A DNA stretch of 64,000 nucleotides from Adiantum capillus-veneris (GCA_014529385.2 CM043944.1:91691914-91755913); one strand, 5' to 3'; counted from the first letter of the stretch, positions 33,313 to 45,496 are shown. Notes: a model not told the origin generated them from the sequence alone. Made by a program: numbers and translations.

Positions 33313-34234
33313 AATACCATACACTAAGCTTGAATGGCACTCTGTGCTTCTTTGTGGTGCATTTTGAATTGTAGAAAAGGTAGAGAAGGAAGGTGTGTGT
33401 GTTGAGAAGAAGGAGTTTGTTTTGTTGCTGTGTATTTCTTTGTTAATGAGATTTTGAAAGGTACTATGTTTTGTTTTCTCTGTGATAAGGTGTTACAGTA
33501 GGTGTATTAGTTGTAAGTAGGTAGGTAGAGTGTGTGTGTACTCGCGCGCATAGTGCGGCCGCGGCGACCTTTTTCCCAAAAAAATAAAATAAAATAATTA
33601 AAAAGGTAGGACCAGGATCGGGAATATCTCCCAGACCCAAACACAGGGTCTATACAATGCTTAGAACCAAGTTGTACAAAAAAATGTTAATTTTGGTAAG
33701 AAAGTTAATAATCGTGATTATTTACTTTCATGCCAAAATGGGGCAAATTTGCAACTTTGCCATCATAGATCCAAAGTACATGATGTCCTAAGCCCACTAG
33801 CCAAGTTTGAACAAATTTGGAGCTCAGAATCTCAAAATCTCTTTACACCTACTGTTTCAGAGACATAAAGCCTAAATGTGGCACCATTTTCATCCTGTGC
33901 ACCCAAATGAGCCCATATTTCACTCAAAATATCTTTTTGGTATATACTTCAAGCATGTAATGCCAAATTTGCAAAATGTTGAAAAAATTACTTAGTTGTA
34001 AATAATTACGATTATTTACTTTTGTTGCAAATTTTTGTTTAGACTTCATAAATTTTTGTTGCAAAGTTTTGTTTAGACTTCATAAATTTGATCTTTACAT
34101 GTTTTTATACATCTATGCATGTTCAAAAATTGATTTGAAGCAAATTGGACCAAAATTGTCAGCATTTTAGACTAAAGGACATTTCAGAGAGACTCTGTCG
34201 AATTTGCTATCTTTGACATTCTATTCACTTAACA
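33313..34234 (+). other. Untranslated leader of element B
   Basis: Non-coding. It holds two copies of the ATCGCGAT-type palindrome (33704-33725, centre ATCGTGAT; 33998-34019, centre ATTACGAT), 294 bp apart, and a 34-bp tandem duplication near 34023-34090 (TTTTGTTTAGACTTCATAAA repeated). Confidence 0.75.
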
Positions 34235-37200
34235 AGAGCCGTGCAAGCCGAAGAGAGGGCCAAGAAGAAGCTCTCGCAAAAGGAGAAGCTGCAAGAGCTA
34301 CCGCCATACCAACTGGACCCCGATTTAGTCAAAATTGCTAAAGCTACCTATCTATCAAGAGAACAATTCAAGAGAACAACACCACAGTGTTCACAGATAG
34401 ATTCAAGAGCAAAGATGGACATCAAGTAGAACTACAACTTCTACCCAAAGAAGTTTATGATGTTGCTGTAAAGCCCGAGACCAAAGAAGCCAATCGAAGG
34501 CTGGGACTTTGAGATTTCTATGAACAAGAGCCGTGTGGAGTGGACTTCCAAAAAGCTTATGAGCTTTTGTCCACGATGAAAGAAGATGGAACCTCTCAAA
34601 TCTCGGACCCACAAGGGAACAAAGTTGAAGTGGTGATTACCAAATAGAAAGTGGCAAAGGCACTCAACTTGCCAACAAAGGTAATGACAATGAGGGGAAG
34701 AGATAGAAAGACGACAGGATCTTTCACCAAGGAAACTGCCGTTGCGACATTGGCTGACCTCATCCACAAATAGGTGGAAGAGCCCGCAAGGTTGTACCAC
34801 TAGCACTTCCACTTCCTTGCCAAAAGACCGCCAAGATATACAACACCCAGTCATGCGGGTGCCACAACCTTTATGCAAGTCCTCGAATCAACAACCAAGC
34901 AACCGATTGATCATGCACAATATGTTTTGTCTACATTGAAAGGGACAAAGAAAGAAGGGAAAATCACATATCTGGGGGCACCAGAGGTTCTGACCAGGAT
35001 TGCTTACCATGCTATTGGCACGGACGACAACTTGCCACCTGCCCCGGATCAGAACACTTGGATCGTGTCAGCACAACCGTCCCCTTGAGCTACAAGATCT
35101 GCAAAGAGAACATACAAGCCTGACGAAGAGTCTACTAAGAGATCGCCAAAACGGCACAACAGTGAAAGCTCTGATAACGAGGAAAGGAGAGCGCGCATAG
35201 AAGAAATGAAGAGAAAAGCTATGGCAGCACACCAAGAGGAACCTGTACAAAAACAAGACAGGTTTAAACGAGAAAAACACTCCTATGAACACAGTCACCA
35301 AGCACAAGGAAAGGACCCGGAAAAGTGGGTGCCCATTGAATTGAAAGGGCCAAGACTAAGCATCATACCAGGAAATAGATTGAAGAACCCATGGAATTAT
35401 TGGAAAGATGTATCAAGAAGTAGAAGTTTTGAAGCTGAGAGAAGCCCAAGAAGCAAAACGGAAAGCCAAAGAGGCGGTTGAACAGCAAAATCAAGCAGAG
35501 GAAGCAACTGCACAAGGAGCAGCACCACATGATCAAGGTGACGTGTCTCCCCGCATCTCTTCACCTGTTTCTGAATAGCATGACCACCCCACGCTGAGCC
35601 CACCACCCTCACCAGCGGAGAAAGCCAAAGAACCTGAGCCCACCAAGGAGACATAGCCTGAACAAAGAGAAGCAACTGAATCAGCACAACAGGCAGCTGA
35701 ATCTACACAAGGGCAACAAAAAGAGCAAGACAAAGAGCTAGAAAGGGTAGCGAGTCCTGCACAAGAGGACACCACAAAGTTTGAGCACACAAAAGAACAT
35801 GAGTCCGGGGAAACACCTTCCACCTCAACACAACAAGAAACGGGCGAGGCATCCACGAAGCCTCAAGAAGACAAAGAAGAAGAGGCCCAAGCACAACCTC
35901 AAGGGCAACATCAACCAGCCACCATGACGCAGCCAAAGGATACACAAGAGAATGTAGACAAATCACAACAACTAGCACAAAATGAAGATTGGCAATCAAA
36001 CGACGAAGTGATCTTGCAAGTTAACGAGTATGCCAAGCAAATGCAGGACATGACTGAACGACTTTGCTCAGCAGCACTTAGCCGTAGCACAAGGGACAAA
36101 GAATTAGAAATGGTGATTGACGCACTCCAAGGGAAGTTAGACAACTGATTAAATGTCATCATCGATTTACAAAGGCAAGTGCAAGAGTTGAAAGCAAAAG
36201 CTGAACAACATCAGCTCACAAGGAATAAACATCAGAAAGAGATGGAGGACCTCGGTGATTTGCTTACAAAATTGTCAGATGCATGCAAAGCAAAGGTGAA
36301 CAGCTGACAGAAGTTACAAACGAACTTCTAACTACAACCCTCTCGGTGCAAAAAATTGAGGTACTGTTAGATGTAGCAAATGCTTCCCTACAGTACTCAG
36401 AGCAAAGAATAAATGATCAGACAATATTCTTGCGACAAATACGAGAGAATCTAGCCGTAGCCTCGATTAAAGAACAGATGAGGTCTACAAGGCATTAGAG
36501 AAAAAGAATAAAGACCTCGAGTTGGAGCTAAAATTGGAGCAGTCTCAGCGTAGAGACCTGGCTTTAATGCGGGTGCAAAGAGAAGACGAGCTGCTGCTGC
36601 AGGAAATAATTGAACTCAAAAGAGTCAACCAACTATTGAGAGAGGGACGGCCAGAAACACAAGAAGAGGCAGGCACTTCAGAGTAGCCACAGATAAAGAT
36701 CTCCTCAGTTTCATTCACTGAGATGGAGACATAGTCAGCAGAAGAGTTAAGTGGTGAGGAGGAGTTTCAAGTACACATAACCGAAACGGATACATTGCCA
36801 ATGGTCCAACTCTCAAAGGCTAAGGAAGATGCACTAAAGGAGAAAATTAAACAAGAGGTAGACGAGCAGTGGAAGGCAGCAATGGATTGGGAGATGAGAG
36901 TTCTTCACTCCATGAATGTTACACAACTCACTCCCAATCAAATCAATGCGCAATGGCACCAACAATCCCTGCCCTATCCTTTGGTTAAGATGGAGCTGCT
37001 ACAAGTTAAAGAAATGCTTTACACCGATATGCAAGTCGAGGATGCAGATCAAGACCACCCAAAGTGGAGGCTCAGCTGGTTGAACAAGAATCCAAGGTAT
37101 TTGATTCTATTCACAAGAGCACCTGCGGCCCTACAAAAGGACCCTACGTTCTGTCCTATACCAAGAGTAAGGACTTGGCAAGCACATGAGGCATTAATAA

Positions 37201-37796
37201 AGAAGCGGTCAACTTGGCTGAACTACCCCAGATTACCTGCTCCAGCAAAAGGACCACCGACAAAGGAGTACATGGTGAAAACCCTAACGGGTGCCATATC
37301 CTTCTTCAGAAGTCTACCAGATTTATCATGTGCTATGCTATATAAAATCTACCGAATGCTACTCACCTGCATCGAAGTATTCCATGAGCTAGAGAAAGCA
37401 GGCACCCCGTGGATGTCATTCCTCGAGGGTAACAAAGGGTTGTGCTATGATCTCAGTGGCCAACCTTCCGAAGAAGTTCTCTATGGCTTCTACGCCAGAT
37501 GTATGTTTTTACCTTCTCACAGTATGCTAGCATTTGAGGAAGCATTCTACACAGGGCTCTTCACTTGGCGAATGAAAATATTTGGGCCAGTGATTAGCAA
37601 CTTGACATCATGATTTGTAGGCTACTCAGCAGTGGAGCTGAAAAACAGAATCACTATGTAGTTCTTGCAAGTGACAGATAAAGAGAGGAAGATCAGATAC
37701 CAAAAGGTATTAAATGCACTTAAAGAGTGCCTTGCCAGCCCCGTCAATCCGAAGACTACTTCAATCCATAATGCTGTGTCAAGAGACGACACATGC
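34235..37796 (+). pseudogene. Long unidentified ORF between leader and polypurine tract (accessory protein?)
   Basis: About 1,180 codons traceable through three frames with at least six in-frame stops, mostly TAG/TGA explainable by C-to-T or G-to-A change. N-terminal part (34235-35400): K/E-rich start, then D-F-Y-E-Q-E-P-C-G-V-D-F-Q-K-A-Y-E-L-L, V-E-V-V-I-T-K and A-L-N-L-P. These are loosely like the putative plant transposon-protein domains found in some gypsy elements (inference). Middle (35400-36700): E/Q/A/T-rich, probably coiled coil. C-terminal part (36795-37613, 272 codons open) contains W-R-L-S-W-L-N-K-N-P-R-Y and W-M-S-F-L-E-G-N, then after two stops runs in the same frame into the polypurine tract. 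No Gag, protease or polymerase motif is present. It may be a chimera of B and A sequence if the inversion breakpoint lies inside. Confidence 0.55.
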
Positions 37797-37810
37797 AAGG
37801 AGGGGGGGAA
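37797..37810 (+). promoter_or_regulatory. Polypurine tract of element A
   Basis: AAGGAGGGGGGGAA directly before TGTTAGC of the 3' LTR; the start site for second-strand cDNA synthesis. Confidence 0.85.
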
Positions 37811-38730
37811 TGTTAGCAACAGGCTAACCTGGATACCATTTTTCGGAGCTCTTATTGTAAAAACACTTATTATTTTGATAAATTGGGATATTGTAACTCT
37901 TATTTTTTGGATAAAACTTGTAATTGATGAGCCAGGGCTACAAGCTTCCAGATTGTATCAACCTGTCATTACCCATCTTTAGTTAGAGCTCCTAGATAAT
38001 TAGTTTTGACCACCAAAAACCTTTGCTAAGGTATAAAAGCCAATTATTGTAAGTCATTATTAAGTTTTGGATAATAGAAACACAAGGTGAGCTAACGATG
38101 CTCACTTCTCTCCTTCTCGCGCTTCCTACTCCCTCCCCGGTTGTCACATTGCAGTCGCGTTTGTTGCATTGCAACCCTAGGTAAGAGCTCTACGCATTGA
38201 CGTAAACACTTCAAGGTATTTCGTAGCTTTTGACGTTGCCAACCCACGGCCTAATTTCATCATAAGTAGGAATTTACACTTCAAAATAAAAAACTAAGCA
38301 TAGGCGGGGTATTGGGGCATCATTGCTAAGCATTTACGTGCATTCTGGGTCAAAATCGACTAGGTCAAAAATCCACTGCTACTGTTAATAATCACGATTT
38401 TGGCACTTGACCTAAAGTGGGATTTGAGACCATAAGCATGTGTGCTTAGGTCTTGTAAAAATGTCCTAGAAGTTCATTACGTTTGGATGTCATTTGATGC
38501 TGTAATGGATGTGATTTGTTTGTGGATGAGCGATTGGCTTTTGGTGATTTCAATCACTTGAGTGTAGCTTGAGTTAAATGCAAGTTGTTAGTTGTTTTTT
38601 GAGAGATTGACAACCTCTTGTAGCCTCTATGCACTAGTTGAGTCAGCTTCGTCCCATGGATTGACAACTTAATTGTGGTTCTTACTAAATCTGCAATAAG
38701 ATAGGAGTGAGGTTAGACACCCGTCCCACA
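37811..38730 (+). repeat. 3' LTR of element A
   Basis: 920 bp, TGTTAGCAAC to CCGTCCCACA, followed by GTTGC. TATAAAAG is at 38032-38039. It differs from the 5' LTR by scattered, mostly transition changes and small indels. Confidence 0.93.
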
Positions 38731-39032
38731 GTTGCTAAAGTATAACTCTCTGCACCACCAAAATGTAGATCTACAAAATCTCAAACTTTAATGTTTGTGC
38801 ATGCAAGCACACTCTGCATCCAAAACGGGGACCGTGATATGCCCCAAATGGATATTTGGTTGTAGAAATTTACCCCAAAGTACTACACATAAACTTGAGA
38901 TACACAATCTCCAAAAAGAAGCACATCAATTGGAGATTGTTTGACAATGGACCGCGGGAATTTTGAAACCGCTTCTTCTATTGCTCTCGCTTGCTAATCT
39001 AAGCTCCTCATAATAATTAGGACCTGATACAT
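38731..39032 (-). other. Leader of copia element 1 with degraded primer-binding site
   Basis: The sequence between the right target duplication of A and the copia 5' LTR. Next to the LTR end the minus strand reads ATGTATCAGGTCC (39031-39019), similar to the initiator-Met primer site TGGTATCAGAGC used by plant copia elements. Confidence 0.55.
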
Positions 39033-39079
39033 TGTTATGAGAAAAAGAAGGAGAGAGCATGAGCTCTTGCATGTGTGTG

Positions 39080-39111
<32 letters not shown>

Positions 39112-39403
39112 TGGAGGAAAAACTTATACTTCTTCTTCTTCACTAACTCAAGATAAGAAGTCTACAAAGCATTCAAATGATAAAATACAAGATAAGAGGA
39201 AACTAGTACAACGGTATAATGTGAACTGCTAGTGAGTGAGCTAGATGAATAAATGTGTGATCACTCAGGTAGGTAGACCAAGTCAGAGTAGTCCAACTAT
39301 AGTGTCAATAGCAAAGATATGCATATCCATCAAGGCACACCAACAATGAATGACTATCAATGATGGTCATCCTGGAGTAGTACATGTTGAACTTCACATA
39401 TCA
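39033..39403 (-). mobile_element. 5' LTR of Ty1/copia element 1
   Basis: On the minus strand it runs from about TGATATGTGAAG (39403) to CTCATAACA (39033). It is homologous to 4840-5234. It contains a (CA)n tract at about 39078-39110. With its partner it brackets element A and the copia internal region. Confidence 0.7.
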
Positions 39404-40086
39404 TAGTAGGCACTTACTAGAGTTGTGTGTGCTCTTTTGAGAGGTATATTCCTGCAAGTATTAATGTTTACATCTCATCTAGTGCTTGTTTGTATGCATT
39501 TTCACTTATATATGTTGAGTTGCAAACATGGCCTATTGTATACTGTGTGGAACCATTTCTTGGAATTTTTTGATAGTTTCTCAATTGTTTTTGAGACTTG
39601 GACTAAAAGAGCCCTTTCTATGACTATGGCTAGTGTCTTCTGTCTATTGCTTATCCTTTGGAGAGCCTTGTGTGAGGTTTTTCTAAGCTAGGGTATTCTT
39701 GAATGTTGAGATATCTTCAATGATATAGGTTGTCGTAGTTTTCTATTATGATATCCTTGCCATAGATCATGCATATTATGGAATATTTTGCTTGAAGCCA
39801 TATATGGTAGTCGTTTATCAATGAAAATTGACGTTTTATGCCCAGTTTTACTCTCTTGAGTTTATTTCATGCCTTTTTGCGTTCCATTTGGGCTGAATAT
39901 GGCTCCCCATATAGAGGAGACTTTGTCGGGTTTTTCTCATGAGCCTATCTATGCGTTTTTTGACACTTTAAGCACCTTTTTGGTTTAAGATTTTGCTCAT
40001 GTTAAAGAGGAGGTTATATTAAAATTTTGCTAGTTTTCTTGCCATAGTTTTTGGTATTCTCACCATAGTGCTCAAGTTTCATAGAT
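39404..40086. other. No gene recognised
   Basis: T-rich sequence with weak ORFs. Possibly the LTR or leader of the copia fragment that starts at 40087, but no boundary is clear. Confidence 0.4.
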
Positions 40087-41660
40087 ATGGCATCTTCTTC
40101 TAACAAGGACATTTACAATATTACAAAGTACGATGGAAAAATTTTCTCTATGTGAAAAGAGAAAATCCACAATATGTTAACCCAAAAGGGCCAATTGAAG
40201 CCAATCTTTGAGCACCTAGAGGGTGATGATTACACAACTATAGAGTGCAAAATGCTTGATGCCAAAGCTAGGTTCACAATACAACTATGCCTTGTAGAGT
40301 CTGTGTATTTTACCGTAGTGGGTGAAGCTATTTCTAAAACTTTATGAGACAAGGTATGCAATACATATAAGAGCAACAACAAAAGTAATAAGGTGTACTT
40401 GATGAGAAAGATTTTTTAGCTTCATATGAAAGAAGGTGACATAGTTTCCAAGAATTTGAATGCGTTCAATGTACTTTTCCATCAATTGATGTCACAAGGA
40501 CTCAATTTTGACAATGAAGTACATTCCATCTTCTTATTGTACTCTTTACCCTCCTCATGGGACATATTTTGTACAAAGATTAGAAATTCTATGCATGAGC
40601 AAAAATTGACCTATGATGTTGTAATTTCCAGTCTACTGCAAGAAGTCTATATAGATCCTATAAAGCAAGCTGATGCATATATTTCCAGTGGAAAAGATCA
40701 AAGAGATCGCACTCATAACTATGCCAAAAGTAAGGATCTCAAAAAGGTAGGTAGCAAATCTAGAGTCTCTTTGCGCAATGTCAAGTGCTATCATTGCCAC
40801 CGGGTATTCAAATAAAAATTGTTGAGCATGTAAAAGAGATAAAAAAATTCTCAAGATAGTAAGAAATCTGAGAATTTCAACAAGGGCAAAGCAAAGATTG
40901 AGGAGCTCAATGTACTAGAGTCTCCTAAGATTGTAGATGTGCTCAAGGTTCAAACTTCCTCATATGTTCTAGTCTTTACAGTATATCCTAGTCTAGATGC
41001 TCTTATTGCACAAGATTCTAGCTTTTATCAAAATTAAATCATAGATTTTGAAGCTAGTTCCCATGTGACAGCTCACTGAGAATGGTTCTCTATGTATGCA
41101 CACACTCGTGGTAAAGTGAAACTTGGTGATGCTTATGATCTCGTTATACATGGCATTGGAGACATGAAGCTACTAATGCATATTTGGCACAAAATTCATG
41201 GTCAAGAATGTTAGACAAGCTCCCAAGTTAGAGAAAAATTTGATATCTACTGGTCAGCTTGATGACTTGGGTTTCACGGCCACCTATGGGAATAGTTCAA
41301 GGTCAACAAAGAAAAGAATTGTTTTGATTCTTAGATATCAAAAGCATGTGCTTTAATCTATGTTTGTCTCATGTATGAAAGAGGATTGTATATCCATAGC
41401 CAAGTTGACACCTACTGAGTTATGGCATAGCCGGCTAGGCCATATGATCCAAAAGGGAATGAAAAAACCACCTCATTTTGGTTACTTTCTTGTGTTAAGT
41501 TATTCCAAATTTTCTATGTGTGAGCATTGCATCTATGGTAAACAAACTAGGAACACCACTTTTGCATTGAATAGGAAGTGTTTATATTCACTAGGGCTTG
41601 TCCATAGCGACGTTTGTGGTCCAATGCCGAAGAAGTCTCTAGAGAGACTTGGTCCACAAT
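40087..41660 (+). pseudogene. Ty1/copia fragment: Gag, protease, pre-integrase, start of integrase
   Basis: Starts M-A-S-S-S-N-K-D-I-Y-N-I-T-K-Y-D-G and continues with the copia Gag core (40426-40815: L-N-A-F-N-V-L-F-H-Q-L, L-L-Y-S-L-P-S-S-W). A partial zinc knuckle C-Y-H-C-H-R-V-F follows (near 40790), then a protease-like I-D-F-E-A-S-S-H-V-T-A-H (41043-41078, D-E-A in place of D-S-G). The pre-integrase motif L-W-H-S-R-L-G-H-M is in 41360-41662, then H-S-D-V-C-G-P-M at the integrase start. At least ten stops. It ends abruptly near 41660 where a minus-strand gypsy begins. Confidence 0.88.
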
Positions 41661-41689
41661 AGGGTGGTCCACAATATTGGCAATTAAAC

Positions 41690-43049
41690 TTCTTATATTT
41701 CCCCAAGGATAAATTACTTTTCTTGGGTTTCACTCAAGAAAACTTGGTCACCTTCCTTGAAAATCCTATCAGATTTGTTAACGTATACATACTTCTTTCG
41801 ACAATCTTTAGCCGCTTGAATATCTACTTCAATAGATTCGGTATGGGCGTTCATCTCTTCTAACATTTGTTTTGATGCTTCTACATGTATAGTAGGGTCC
41901 AAAAAGTTTAAAGGTGATAAAAACTCTTGACCATAGAGAGAATTTAAAGGGGATAAACACTCTCAACCATTCAGAGAATTGAAAGGTGTCAACCCAATAC
42001 TGGTGTGAGTAGAGGATGTGTAGGCATATTCTACTAAGGGTAGATATTGAATCTATTTTTTGTGGCTCTTGATTGCAATAGGCTTGGAGGATGTCTTCAA
42101 TCACTTGGCTAACCCTTTTTTTTTGGTCATCAGTTTGAGGATGATAGGTAGTGCTAAAGCATAGCTAAGTACCAATGGCTTGAAATAATGATACCCAAAA
42201 TTTTGAAGTAAATTTGGTATCACAATCACTTATAATCATTTTGGGTAAAGAATGAAGCTGAAAGATCCAATTCATGAAAAGAAAACTAATATCTAAAGCC
42301 GTGAAAGCAGCCTTGACCAATATAATCTGTGCCACTTTAGTGAGCATGTCAACTACTCCTATAATCGAGTCATAACCAGCTTGAACAGTGGGAAGTCTGG
42401 TATTGAAATCCATGCTTATGAATTCTCAGTTCACTTGAGCAATATCCAAGGGATGTAGTTTTCTCAAGATCTTTAGTCTTTTGAATTTAATCGTTTGACA
42501 TGAAAGGCATTTCATGACATAGTGAATGATGTCTAAGGTTGGGCTATCATGCATTTCATATAAGATAGCATTCCATAAGGTAGCGTCCCTTGGTATGCAT
42601 GCACAATTCCTATAGTAAAGTTGCCTTTCCTCAAGAGTATAATGTAAAGGCTTGGGCACATTTCACTACAAAGGATTGTAATAAGCTTTTCATATCCTCC
42701 ATCCTTCGCAGCAACCTCTACGACCTTTTCCAGAGTAGGATTGCTAGCCATCGAAATAGTCCCCAAAAAATCTTTGTGACTTAAAGTATTTGCTATAACA
42801 TTATACTTATTTGGTCTAAATTTGATGTCAAAATCATACTCTTGCAGCAATTCTATCCATCTTTGTTGTCACATATTGAGGTTAGGTTGGGTGAAGATTC
42901 ACTTTAAGCTCTAGTGATCAATTAATAACTAAATTTTTTGACCAAGGAGGTAATGTCTCCAAAGCTTGAGAGCATGCATGACTACAAGTATCTCCAAATC
43001 ATGAGTGTTATAGGTAATCTCAAGTATCATGAGCTTTCAAGAAGTGTTA
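41690..43049 (-). pseudogene. Ty3/gypsy fragment: RNase H end and integrase
   Basis: Minus order: T-H-D-L-E-I-L-V-V-M-H-A-L-K-L-W-R-H-Y-L-L-G (RNase H, about 43000), L-L-Q-E-Y-D-F-D-I-K-F-R-P-N-K-Y-N (42850), C-L-S-C-Q-T-I-K of the zinc-binding region (42426-42659), D-F-N-T-R-L-P and I-I-S-D-C-D-T-K-F of the core (42165-42413), then a C-terminal segment with F-K-E-G-D-Q-V-F-L (41714-41902). It is interrupted at 43050 by the LTR of element E. The sequence resembles chromovirus-type Pol; lineage is not certain. Confidence 0.85.
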
Positions 43050-43977
43050 TGTGGGCTGCCAAGCCTCACTCTATCTTATTGTTGAAGATATAGCAAGAAA
43101 CATATACATAGTTGTCAATCCGTGGGATGTGGATAGCAAGACTATTGGATGGAGGCTACAAGAGGTTGTCAATCTCTTAGAAAATAGACTCAATCACAAA
43201 TTACTTGAATGCAACACTCGATTGTATATTAGACAATGAAAGCTAGTCCTCACATCGGCAAGTCCTCACATTGGCAAGCAAATCATGACAATTCGCTAAG
43301 CTACCAAGCTCCAAACGCACCAAACTTATAGGATAAGTGGACAAAGTCTAAACAAATATTCCTAGGGTCTCAAATTCACTTTTCAGCCACTTGAAAAAAA
43401 GGATTATTATCAGTAGAGTGGATTTGACCTAGTTAGTTTCACTTCAAAATGCACCTAGAAGCTTGGCCTTCATGCCCCAATACCCCTCCTATAGTTAAAA
43501 TGTAGTTTTACCTAAATATTGAGTTATGAGATGATTAACTTGGCAAACAAAAATTCATAGACCTATTGCAAGAAATTTACATTTTTTGTGTAGAGCTTTC
43601 ACTTGTGGATGCATAGAAGAAGACGACACTCCGAGCTGACAATCCACGAGGAAGACACAAGCATTAGAAGGTAGAGGGAAAGTACATAGTGCTCAGAGAT
43701 AGTGATGAATGATTCATTATCCAAAAACTTGAAAGGTTTTTTTAAATATTGGCTTTTATACCTTAGCCAAGGTTTAGAAATGACAATTTGAATCACACTT
43801 GGATTAAAATGTAATTGGATATCACATTTGGGTGTCACTTACAATCTAAAAGCTTGTGGACACATTTAGCAACTATACATTTTTGTATATTAAAATAAAG
43901 TACAAGCTTTGGACGTGATGGAATTTGCATTCATTAATAAAGTTGAAACTAGTAGCTCTGTTAACTTGGGGCTAACA
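43050..43977 (-). repeat. 3' LTR of element E, related to LTR A
   Basis: 928 bp; on the minus strand TGTTAGCCCC to GGCAGCCCACA. It shares with LTR A the TATA region (GGTATAAAAGCCAAT), TTTTGGATAAT and GAGATTGACAACCTCTTGTAG near the end. TATAAAAG on minus is at 43760-43753. The polypurine tract precedes it. Confidence 0.82.
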
Positions 43978-43994
43978 TTCCCCCCCTCTTAGCT
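43978..43994 (-). promoter_or_regulatory. Polypurine tract of element E
   Basis: Minus-strand AAGAGGGGGGGAA directly before TGTTAGCC. Confidence 0.75.
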
Positions 43995-44019
43995 TGGGTT
44001 GTCTATGACACATTTATCT

Positions 44020-45010
44020 AATGATGAGGTAATGGTTGGGGTTTTGTGATTTTATTTGCTTTTGTAGATCTTCCAGTGCTTCTTGGTACTTAATCTGTAA
44101 CTTCTTTTTCCCTATAGTAGTAAGGAACTAGACATATATGTTATTCTTCTCTTGTTGTTTTTGTTTCTACTTCCTTTATCCTTGGAATATCACTTGGAAG
44201 CAAGATGTCCTTTCTTGCCATAGATGATACAAGCCTTGTATGTAGGAAAATCATTGGCTATATAGACTCATCTTCCACATTTGAATCACGTCTTGTTGTT
44301 ATTGGATAAAACGACTAAGGCTCTTCCCCTAGAAGCAAGTGGTGAATTTCCTTGTCTTTCACCTATAGTGAGTTAATGAAATAATGGAGTGTTGGGGCTG
44401 GCTCCTTTCAAGTATGGTGATCATATGATCATAGGAGACTAGAATTACACTAAATAATACCAAAACTTTATCAACTTCATGCACTTCACACTAAATGTAG
44501 GTGAGTTGTGTTATGATGCTATAGAGCCTATTCAATAGGCTGACTATAACCCCTTCAATCATGGTATGTTTGTAAGGTTGCCTCTCAAAGCTAGCCTTAA
44601 TTCTCTTAGCTCTAGCCCCAACATTTTTCTCTAGACCTTGCTAAGCTCCTAGTCCATATGTGCATTCTATTTTGTTTTAGGAGTAGGTTAAGTAGCAACA
44701 TTTTGGTGGATGATTTTATTAGTTTGGATGTAACATTGAAGCTTAAAGTGCATGTTGTAATGTTTGGAAATTTCAATAAGAAGGAAAATCTATTGAAGTG
44801 ATAAACAACTGGGATTTTTGATTTTTGATGATTAAGTGGATGTTTGATGCTCAAAATATTGAGTGAGTGCATTGCATGTGTTGTTATTTTCATGGACCTT
44901 TGTTGCTTTGTACGGCTTGACATCTCTTCAACCTTTTCTTCATCTTCTGGATTATGGGATTTTCCTGCCTTTTTTTTTGAAAATCTCAAAAAAACAACTA
45001 AATAAAACAA
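44020..45010 (-). pseudogene. Gag-like fragment with two zinc-knuckle remnants
   Basis: The minus strand from about 44340 to 44150 reads as two cysteine clusters, F-K-C-G-R and K-A-C-I-I-Y-G-K-K-G-H-L-A-S-K (second C and last C lost), followed by K/R/N-rich sequence. 44612-45010 is a longer ORF upstream without a clear domain. Its reading runs close to the polypurine tract of E, so the 3' end of E carries a Gag-type tail, possibly from a fused or nested non-autonomous element. Confidence 0.5.
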
Positions 45011-45338
45011 AAAATCAGCTCAACCAAAAAATCAAAATCATTCTAATAGAATCCTAAATGCTATGTACACTGTACACATGTCCCTAGGGGCACATATATG
45101 GCTTTTGTCCCCGTACTTCTCTTGTAACTCTACTTTGAGGGCATATACTCTGAATTTTGTCAAAAAATCATCACAATCAAATGCAAAAATTCAATACAAC
45201 TCACAAAACATTGCCCTCTAATATTCATATATTAGGTCCGCATTTAGAATGCCTCCCCCTCTCCTATTTGGAGTCCTCCTTGATGATAGGGTATCACCAA
45301 GGGTATGTGTTGTGCTTGGGCAATAAAAAAATGTGCCT

Positions 45339-45496
45339 ATGCAGGCCTTGTAATGTAGCCCTAGTATGCATACACAGTCAATGCATGGAAAAGATTTAAG
45401 ATGTGCAAGATGTGGATATGCAGGCCTTGTAATGTAGCCCTAGTATGCATACACAGTCAATGCATGGAAAAGATTTATGATGTGCAAGATGTGGGT
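45339..45496 (+). repeat. Near-perfect 79-bp tandem duplication
   Basis: ATGCAGGCCTTGTAATGTAG starts at 45339 and again at 45418. The units are nearly identical through GAAAAGATTTA and GTGCAAGATGTGG. Confidence 0.92.

Larger units (their letters stand above)
7356..38730 (+). mobile_element. Ty3/gypsy element A, 31.4 kb including nested insertions and an internal inversion
   Basis: Direct terminal repeats at 7356-8273 and 37811-38730 both start TGTTAGCA(G/A)C and end in CCCACA. The 5 bp on each outer side are GTTGC (7351-7355 and 38731-38735), a perfect target duplication, so both LTRs belong to one insertion. A primer-binding-site-like sequence follows the 5' LTR and a polypurine tract precedes the 3' LTR. 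LTRs agree at roughly nine positions in ten by eye, differing mostly by transitions, hence an old copy. Coding order, allowing for the inverted middle: leader, gag (10247-11765, then 32674 down to 31881), protease, RT, RNase H and integrase (31850 down to 22330), then a W-x-P-K module, and an unknown 3' ORF. Pol order (RT-RH before IN) and the tRNA-Asp-type PBS suggest the Athila/Tat side of Ty3/gypsy; this is inference. Confidence 0.9.

Noticed and set aside
34441-36162. Several minus-strand ORFs of 69-145 codons
   Set aside because: They are antisense to the long plus-strand ORF and cysteine/leucine/serine-rich, as expected of shadows.
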